This document shows positions 4,641 through 9,558 of a DNA stretch of 9,558 nucleotides, piece by piece. Both the position numbers and the translations under genes were made by a program. The notes beneath the pieces were generated by a model, which searched no databases, had not been told where the DNA came from, and saw nothing but the letters and a program-made list of their open reading frames with translations. Origin of the DNA: DAOUTY01 sp964453665 (GTDB lineage Bacteria > Chloroflexota > Dehalococcoidia > SZUA-161); assembly GCA_964453665.1 (NCBI GenBank), contig CAYVQT010000087.1:1-9558 (forward strand). The letters are read 5' to 3'. Within the stretch, counting starts at the first letter, position 1, and each line of letters opens with the position of its first letter.

Positions 4641-6062
4641 ATGGTAGGTATTAGATCTTATGGTGCCTACATACCGTTTTACAGGCTGGAGCGGCCTGAG
4701 ATCGTTAAGGCTTGGCGGAGTCCATTTCCTGTGCCTGGCGAAAAAGCTGTTGCTAACTATGACGAGGACAGCTTGACCATGGCTTTTGCCGCTGCTGTAG
4801 ATTGTGCAACAGGCATCGACCGGCAGGAAATCGATGGTTTATTCTTCGCTTCGACTACATCTCCGTACAAGGAGAAACAGGTATCTACGACCATAGCCGG
4901 GGCAATGGCCCTGCGAAGGGATATTCTTACGGCAGATTTTGGTGGTTCCGTAAGGGCGGGGACAATTGCCTTGAGAGCAGCGATAGATGCCGTGAGCGCA
5001 GGTTCGGCCAAGAACGTTCTGGTAACTGCTTCTGACCTTCGTCTGGCGGGTGCCAATGGAATGAATGAGATGTTTTTCGGCGATGGTGCTGGAGCTGTTC
5101 TGATCAGCAGTGACGCGGTAGCTGCTGAATTTCTGGGAAGCCATACCGTATCGGAAGACTTCTTCGACATGTGGAGGTCGGACAGGGATACATTCGTGCG
5201 TAGCTATGAGGAACGCTTTATACGTGAGAAAGGTTACACTCGTATGGTTCCCGAGGCGGTCACCGCGGCGCTGAATAAGTGCGACCTGAAGGCGCAGGAT
5301 ATCGCCAGAGTCGCTTTTTTTACGGATGACCCCAGGCACATAAATGCGGCAGCGAGGATATTAGGGTTCGATTCAGCACAAATTCAGGACCCGATGTTCA
5401 TGACTACCGGCCTTACCGGTACTGCCATGCCGCTGATGCTTCTGGTAGCAGCCCTTGAAGAGACCAGGGAGGGTGATTGTGTTCTCGTAGGAGGCTATGG
5501 CGATGGCTGTGATGCCTTCATCTTTAAGCTCAATGGGCAGATAGAGAATGTCCGGAATCGGAGGGGGATAAAGCATCACCTTGAATCGAAGCGTATGATG
5601 GCGAATTACCAACAATACGTACTGTGGCGCAGGCTCATGTATATGGAACCTCAGTCGCGTCCTGATCGGCCAACCATATCTCTTTCGGCCCTGTGGAGAG
5701 ATCAGGAGTGGGGGCTCTGCCTCTATGGGTCGAAATGCAAGAACTGTGGAACCCCTCAGTACCCTATGCAAAGAGTATGTCTGGTGTGTCAGGCGGTCGA
5801 TCAGTATGAGCCCTATTCTTTCGCTGATAAGAAAGGCAAACTCACCAGCTTCTCTCACGACAATCTGGCCATAACGGAAGTCCCACCGATCACCGTGTGT
5901 ATTGTGGATTTCGACGGCGGGGGCAGGGTTTCATGCAACATGACAGACCGTGAGCCCGATGAAACCACGAATGGTCAGGATGTTGAGATGACATTCAGGT
6001 GGATGCATTATGTGGGTGGAGTGCACAGCTACTGGTGGAAATGCAGGCCGGTGAGGTTCTAG
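4641..6062 (+). CDS. HMG-CoA synthase-like protein fused to DUF35 (zinc ribbon/OB-fold)
   Basis: Residues 1 to about 300 have the thiolase-fold layout of archaeal-type HMG-CoA synthase/KAS III (IRSYGAYIP start, FFGDGAGA at 145-152, GDCVLVGGYGDGCDAF near 278-292). Residues about 348-473 are a DUF35 domain: a zinc ribbon with C366-x2-C369 and C380-x2-C383, then an OB-fold. In archaea HMG-CoA synthase, thiolase and DUF35 are separate proteins of one complex that channels acetoacetyl-CoA; here two are fused. The usual nucleophilic Cys is absent: no Cys occurs between 55 and 214, and Val104 sits in its place before RAGT. By eye the other catalytic positions also differ (Glu to Thr72, His to Thr228, Asn to Leu258). 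I infer a non-catalytic or altered scaffold that partners the thiolase 28 bp downstream. AAAGGAGG, 5 nt before the ATG, fixes the start. Fold and fusion are secure; substrate unknown. Confidence 0.85.
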   Translation: MVGIRSYGAYIPFYRLERPEIVKAWRSPFPVPGEKAVANYDEDSLTMAFAAAVDCATGIDRQEIDGLFFASTTSPYKEKQVSTTIAGAMALRRDILTADFGGSVRAGTIALRAAIDAVSAGSAKNVLVTASDLRLAGANGMNEMFFGDGAGAVLISSDAVAAEFLGSHTVSEDFFDMWRSDRDTFVRSYEERFIREKGYTRMVPEAVTAALNKCDLKAQDIARVAFFTDDPRHINAAARILGFDSAQIQDPMFMTTGLTGTAMPLMLLVAALEETREGDCVLVGGYGDGCDAFIFKLNGQIENVRNRRGIKHHLESKRMMANYQQYVLWRRLMYMEPQSRPDRPTISLSALWRDQEWGLCLYGSKCKNCGTPQYPMQRVCLVCQAVDQYEPYSFADKKGKLTSFSHDNLAITEVPPITVCIVDFDGGGRVSCNMTDREPDETTNGQDVEMTFRWMHYVGGVHSYWWKCRPVRF

Positions 6063-6090
6063 AATCACGATAATTCGCTAAGGAGGTCAC

Positions 6091-7272
6091 ATGGGAAGTA
6101 TTAAAGATAAGGTTGCGATAGTGGGTATGGGCTGCACCAAGTTCGGTGAGCTATGGGATAAGGGGCAGGATGATTTGATTATTGAAGCGGCACTGGAGGC
6201 CTATGAGGATGCGGGGATAGAGCAGAAGGACATAGAAGCGGGATGGGTTGGGACCATGTTCTCCGGTGATACTGGCAGACTGTTGTCCGAGCCGTTGAAA
6301 TTGAACTACATACCTGTAACTCGTGTGGAGAATATGTGTGCCACTGGCTCGGATGCCATGAGGAATGCTGCTTACGCAGTAGCCGCAGGGGTATACGATC
6401 TTGTATTGGCACTGGGCTTTGACAAACTGAAGGACACGGGATGGATGGGTCTCGGTAAGGTACCATTTCCCAGTGAGAGTAGGGGCCTAGTTGGGTCTCA
6501 AGGTATGAGCGGGCCCAGCGCATTTGCACTGCTTGCAACGGCGTATTTTGCAAAGTATGGCCTCAGCCCTCAGGAAGGTAAGAGGATGATAGGGATGATT
6601 TCGGTGAAGAGCCACCACAACGGTGCTATGCATCCCAAGGCGCATCTGCGTCGAGAGGTGACGATAGACCAGGTGCTGGCGGCACCGATTATCGCTTGGC
6701 CTCTGGGGTTGTTTGATTGTTGTGGTGTCACGGATGGGGCGGCGGCGGTAATTCTTACTCGTGCAGACATGGCCAAGAATTTCCGTGATGATCCTGTATA
6801 TATTAAGGCGCTGCAGATATCGGTGGGGCAGAATCAGGGTTGGTGTCAAACTGACTTTGAGTTTACCAGTGTGTATGAGACTGTGGCCGCAGCCAAGAGG
6901 GCATACGCTGAGGCGGACATTGTGAATCCTCGCGAGGAGATCAGTATGGCTCAGGTTCACGACTGCTTCAGCATCACGGAAGCAGTTATTATGGAGGACC
7001 TGGGGTTTAGCCCCAGGGGCAAGGTCAAGGAAGACATTGACTCCGGGTTCTTTGAGTTAACGGGTGGCCTGCCTGTTCAGACAGACGGCGGGCTGAAGTC
7101 CTTCGGACACCCGATTGGTGCCAGTGGGCTGAGGATGATGTACGAATGCTATAAGCAGTTTCAGGGCAAGTGTGGTGAGCGGCAATTGAAGAATCCCAAG
7201 TTGGGACTGACCCATAATCTGGGCGGTTTCCCCGCCACTTCGACTGTCAGTTGCTGTATAGCGGGCTTGTAG
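6091..7272 (+). CDS. SCP2/SCPx-type thiolase (acetyl-CoA acetyltransferase family)
   Basis: A 393-aa thiolase. The nucleophile is Cys83 in VENMCATGSDAM; HDCF at 290-293 and GHPIGASG at 339-346 supply the His and second Cys residues; the C-terminus has HNLGGFP (375-381) instead of the CxGGG of classical thiolases. This combination marks the SCP2/SCPx branch, whose members split or form a C-C bond beta to a CoA thioester. The branch also includes Ltp2-like retro-aldolases, which work with a DUF35 protein, but here the thiolase residues are intact. AAGGAGGT lies just before the ATG, 28 bp after the HMG-CoA-synthase-like gene, so the two are co-transcribed and probably form one complex. The gene ends 26 bp before a strong terminator. 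Family is confident; direction and substrate are not. Confidence 0.9.
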   Translation: MGSIKDKVAIVGMGCTKFGELWDKGQDDLIIEAALEAYEDAGIEQKDIEAGWVGTMFSGDTGRLLSEPLKLNYIPVTRVENMCATGSDAMRNAAYAVAAGVYDLVLALGFDKLKDTGWMGLGKVPFPSESRGLVGSQGMSGPSAFALLATAYFAKYGLSPQEGKRMIGMISVKSHHNGAMHPKAHLRREVTIDQVLAAPIIAWPLGLFDCCGVTDGAAAVILTRADMAKNFRDDPVYIKALQISVGQNQGWCQTDFEFTSVYETVAAAKRAYAEADIVNPREEISMAQVHDCFSITEAVIMEDLGFSPRGKVKEDIDSGFFELTGGLPVQTDGGLKSFGHPIGASGLRMMYECYKQFQGKCGERQLKNPKLGLTHNLGGFPATSTVSCCIAGL

Positions 7273-7297
7273 GTTGAGCATAGAACGTTAAATAGTG

Positions 7298-7332
7298 AAA
7301 TAGTGGCTTCTCAATCCGAGAAGCCACTATTT
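7298..7332. terminator. Bidirectional terminator between the two acyl-CoA operons
   Basis: A perfect 15-bp stem (7298-7312 with 7318-7332) with a 5-nt AATCC loop, AAATAGTGGCTTCTC paired with its complement. T-rich sequence flanks it on the + side, and the A-rich 5' arm gives U residues on the - side. It lies 26 bp after the thiolase stop and 40 bp after the end of the convergent NMO-like gene. Confidence 0.9.
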
Positions 7333-7371
7333 TCCCCTTCTAAACTGACTCCAGCCGCTTTTACGCTGGTA

Positions 7372-8499
7372 CTATTTCCATTGCGCTAATTTCGGTATGC
7401 CTTCCTCTAGGATCTGTATTGCTTCCTCTACCATGTCGTCGATGATCTCCTTGGAAGTCCGTCTTCTGTTAAGAAGCCGTGTAGCCTGGCTTGCCGGGGT
7501 TACCAGTATCTCATCGAACTCTTTCTGGTCTTGATGCATATACGCATAGTCCACTATGTCGAGCGTCAGCAGATTATGAAAAGGCCAGCCAAGGGGCGGC
7601 TTGGGCCCCTTGTCCCAGACTTCGGTGAACGGGGTTCTGAGCTGGCGCAGTGTCTTACCGCTTATTGCCTTGGTGACAACGGCATCGCGCTCGGTAGCGG
7701 CAATGACTCTATCCTTCTGGCCTTCGGTGAATGTTGCCTCAGGGGACAGCAGGAACATTGAACCGCACCATACACCCTCAGCACCCAGTGCCAGGGCGGC
7801 GACCAGTCCCCTACCGTCGGCGATGCCACCGGCGGCTGCAACGGGAATCGGTTTCACTGCGTCTATTATCTGAGGTACTACAGCCAGCGTGCCTATGTTA
7901 CCGGTGTGTCCCCCGGCGTCGAATCCTTGAGCAACAATGATATCTACCTGGTCTTCGACGTGCTTCAACGCCATCCTAACGTTGGCGCCTATGGCAATGG
8001 TCTTTATTCCCCTTGAGCGGCATTCGGGCATGATGTCACCTAATCGCCCCAGACCGGCAGCGAGTACGGGGACCTTGTTGTCCAGGCAGACCTGTATCAA
8101 TGCCCTGGTTCCTTCGGATGTCCAAAGCGCGCCTCCGCGTGTGCTGTGGAAATCGTCCGGGACATTGAACTTTTTCCTCAATTCCTTCAAATATTCGAAA
8201 TAGTCGTCGGGGATGTATTTCATGAGCCCTTCTTTGCTGATCCCCTCCATGTCCTTCAAGCTGTCGGGCAGGAGAAGATCGATTGCGAAGGGCTTGCTCG
8301 TCCCTTTTCGGATTTCCCTAATTGCTTCGTCCAGAGTATCGGGTTCGTAGACAGCCGCTCCCAGGGTGCCCAGACCACCGGCCTCCGATACGGCTATGAC
8401 GAGTGGCGGGTCGGCAAAGCCTCCCATACCTGCCTGCAGTATCGGGTATTCGATTTCGAGTACATCGCAGATTCTTGTGTGAAGCTTTCTTTTCGCCAT
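7372..8499 (-). CDS. Nitronate monooxygenase/FabK-like FMN-binding protein
   Basis: A 375-aa TIM-barrel flavoprotein of the NMO (2-nitropropane dioxygenase)/FabK family. Seen motifs: PILQAGMGGFADPPLV at 19-34; GLGTLG at 42-47; QGFDAGGHTG at 191-200 with His198, the family's active-site His; AAGGIADGRGL at 222-232 and GVWCGSMFL at 242-250, the FMN-phosphate region. Members oxidise nitronates with O2 or, as FabK, reduce enoyl thioesters with NAD(P)H. The position directly after a MaoC hydratase pair makes an acyl-CoA redox role more plausible here than nitronate oxidation, but that is inference. The ATG at 8499 is preceded by GAGGAG at about 12 nt, a rather long spacing. It is the last gene of a - strand operon, 31 bp after the MaoC gene. 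Confidence 0.88.
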   Translation of the reverse strand: MAKRKLHTRICDVLEIEYPILQAGMGGFADPPLVIAVSEAGGLGTLGAAVYEPDTLDEAIREIRKGTSKPFAIDLLLPDSLKDMEGISKEGLMKYIPDDYFEYLKELRKKFNVPDDFHSTRGGALWTSEGTRALIQVCLDNKVPVLAAGLGRLGDIMPECRSRGIKTIAIGANVRMALKHVEDQVDIIVAQGFDAGGHTGNIGTLAVVPQIIDAVKPIPVAAAGGIADGRGLVAALALGAEGVWCGSMFLLSPEATFTEGQKDRVIAATERDAVVTKAISGKTLRQLRTPFTEVWDKGPKPPLGWPFHNLLTLDIVDYAYMHQDQKEFDEILVTPASQATRLLNRRRTSKEIIDDMVEEAIQILEEGIPKLAQWK

Positions 8500-8530
8500 T
8501 CTTTGTTTATACTCCTCAATTGTATATTTA

Positions 8531-8998
8531 TTATCCTCTTATGGGCAGGATTACTGTAGCCGTACCGGGAGTGGTTGTTTCGCCCTTGCCATTGACCACT
8601 CCGATTTCCAGGTCCACACAATGGTCATCACCATCTACATATTTGTTGGTAATCTTACCAGTACACTGCCAGGTCTCACCGTCAACCGGTTCGTTCATAG
8701 TCTTCATCTTGCGTGGATAGTCCAGCCCACGGTATTGGCAAGCGAACTTCTTCATGAAGCCCTCGTCGCCCATCCAGTTGGTCACCAACTGAATCAACCA
8801 CGCATGTTTGAGCAGCCCGTGGACTATGGTCCCATTGGTCCCTTGTGACTGGCCAAAGGCATCCTCATAGTGGTGCGGATTGAAATCACCGCTGGCACCT
8901 GCCCATTTCACCAGCATCAGTGAATGGGCGATCTTCTCGAGAGTGGGCAATTCGTAGCCTACTTCGACGTCTTCCCAGCATATCTGTTCTTTTACCAT
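8531..8998 (-). CDS. MaoC-like hot-dog hydratase, catalytic half
   Basis: A single hot-dog domain of 155 aa. WAGASGDFNPHHYED at 32-46 contains the hydratase-2 motif: Asp38 and His43 form the expected dyad with Asn40-Pro41, followed by the conserved VHGLL. It should hydrate 2-enoyl-CoA or dehydrate 3-hydroxyacyl-CoA. A frame extends upstream to a TTG at 9031 that overlaps the preceding gene, but GGAGG at 9004-9008 sits 5 nt before the ATG at 8998, so I use that start. The preceding gene encodes a hot-dog domain without this dyad. The pair resembles heteromeric hydratases such as ChsH1/ChsH2 or the mycobacterial HadAB/HadBC, in which one subunit is catalytic and the other shapes the acyl pocket. 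Substrate unknown. Confidence 0.88.
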   Translation of the reverse strand: MVKEQICWEDVEVGYELPTLEKIAHSLMLVKWAGASGDFNPHHYEDAFGQSQGTNGTIVHGLLKHAWLIQLVTNWMGDEGFMKKFACQYRGLDYPRKMKTMNEPVDGETWQCTGKITNKYVDGDDHCVDLEIGVVNGKGETTTPGTATVILPIRG

Positions 8999-9003
8999 TT
9001 TTT

Positions 9004-9008
9004 CCTCC
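9004..9008 (-). promoter_or_regulatory. Shine-Dalgarno that fixes the MaoC start at 8998
   Basis: GGAGG followed by five A residues and ATG on the - strand. It supports the start at 8998 over the TTG at 9031. Confidence 0.85.
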
Positions 9009-9020
9009 ACAAGGTTAGAG

Positions 9021-9485
9021 TTAGCGGCCAATCAGTGTCTGGTATGCTTTGGCCACCAGGTCGCCGTTCTGGTTCAGGTAGGTTGTCTCAAAATTGCAGA
9101 CCATCATCGTGCCGCTCTTGCCTTCTTTAGCGCTTACGTCTTTGACTTTAGGGCTGGCTATCAGGATATCGCCCGCGCGTACAGGCAGGAAGCATTCGTA
9201 CGACATCCCGCCATCCAGTATTCGATAATATCCTGCGTTGATCATGGCGGTCATGAGGCCGATTATCCCTTCTGACGAAGGAACGGCTTGCGTAGGCCAG
9301 CCGAAAAAGCCTGGCGGGGCGATAATAGTCCCGTACCTTGATTCGCTGGCATACTCCTCGTCGAAGTAGAGAGGATTTTCATTGCCTACAGCGTCGGCAT
9401 ATCTTCTAATAGCTCCTCTCTCAACCTCCCTTACATGCGGCGGATCGATTTTCCCGATGTACTGCTTCAATTCATCTGGAACCAT
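9021..9485 (-). CDS. FAS1-like/MaoC N-terminal-type hot-dog dehydratase subunit, probably non-catalytic half
   Basis: A 154-aa hot-dog protein of the MaoC N-terminal dehydratase type: ERGAIRRYADAVGNENPLYFDEEYA at about 22-46 is the typical first-helix region. At the positions where the catalytic half has Asp and His, this protein has Asn35 and Tyr40, so it is likely the substrate-binding partner and not the active subunit. APPGFFGWP (56-64) fits the family. The ATG at 9485 follows GGGAGG at 6 nt. The stop at 9021 lies 22 bp before the MaoC start, so the two are translated from one mRNA and probably assemble as a heterodimer or heterotetramer. It is the first gene of the operon visible in the window; more genes may lie to the right. 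Confidence 0.85.
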   Translation of the reverse strand: MVPDELKQYIGKIDPPHVREVERGAIRRYADAVGNENPLYFDEEYASESRYGTIIAPPGFFGWPTQAVPSSEGIIGLMTAMINAGYYRILDGGMSYECFLPVRAGDILIASPKVKDVSAKEGKSGTMMVCNFETTYLNQNGDLVAKAYQTLIGR

Positions 9486-9512
9486 TCAGTACCTCCCTTT
9501 GAGTTATAAACT

Positions 9513-9538
9513 TCCCACGACCTTACGGTCGGGGTTTT
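9513..9538 (+). other. GC-rich hairpin followed by TTTT at the right edge
   Basis: CGACC (9518-9522) pairs with GGTCG (9527-9531) around TTAC. After one A-G mismatch, two further C-G pairs extend the stem, and TTTT follows at 9535-9538. In the + direction it looks like a small terminator, but no + gene precedes it; in the - direction it would lie in the leader of the hydratase operon. It also resembles the subterminal hairpins of IS200/IS605-type ends. The window stops too soon to decide. Confidence 0.35.
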
Positions 9539-9558
9539 AGCCTATTTCAAACTTCGTT

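Noticed and set aside
8999..9031. MaoC start at the TTG at 9031
   Set aside because: It would overlap the preceding gene, and a strong GGAGG lies at ideal distance before the ATG at 8998.
9503..9508. TATAAC as -10 of the hydratase operon
   Set aside because: It lies only about 18 bp before the ATG, so the transcript would begin within the ribosome site.

Overview
The window looks like a chromosomal segment of an anaerobic, sediment-type bacterium. The gene set best fits Dehalococcoidia or a related Chloroflexota lineage: a DUF35-fused HMG-CoA-synthase-like protein next to an SCP2-type thiolase, a split MaoC hydratase, a nitronate-monooxygenase-like flavoprotein, and a Thr/Pro/Glu-repeat surface protein with a C-terminal membrane anchor. 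This assignment is inferred from gene content; no marker gene is present.

Left part (1-1620, + strand): the 3' end of a large surface protein whose start lies outside the window. It carries Ig/PKD-like (SprB-like) repeats with a 75-residue period, a Cys-rich module, 19 six-residue repeats rich in Pro, Thr and Glu, a bacterial Ig-like (Big_2-type) domain and a C-terminal transmembrane anchor. It ends in tandem stops and a strong terminator that it shares with the convergent genes to its right.

Middle part (1665-4356, - strand): two tandem copies of an unrecognised two-gene cassette. In transcription order each copy holds gene B, a 156-159 aa membrane protein with two predicted membrane helices and a Ser/Thr-rich tail, then gene A, a 79-80 aa small protein with a strong Shine-Dalgarno, then a terminator with the same CCCTCC/GGAGGG core. 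The two A proteins align without a gap over 79 residues (32 identities). The B proteins share 41 of 64 residues in the membrane part, while their tails are mostly diverged. Short upstream elements are also shared. This is the best candidate in the window for an undescribed system; its function cannot be read from the sequence.

Right part (4579-9558): two convergent acyl-CoA operons separated by a 15-bp bidirectional terminator. The + operon encodes an HMG-CoA-synthase-like/DUF35 fusion that appears to lack the usual catalytic residues, followed by a thiolase that keeps its own. The - operon encodes a non-catalytic hot-dog half, a catalytic MaoC hot-dog half and an FMN-dependent NMO/FabK-like protein. 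Together they suggest a beta-oxidation-like or retro-Claisen module acting on an unknown acyl-CoA: hydration by the split MaoC pair and C-C cleavage or formation by a thiolase held in a DUF35 complex. No dehydrogenase or CoA ligase is present in the window.
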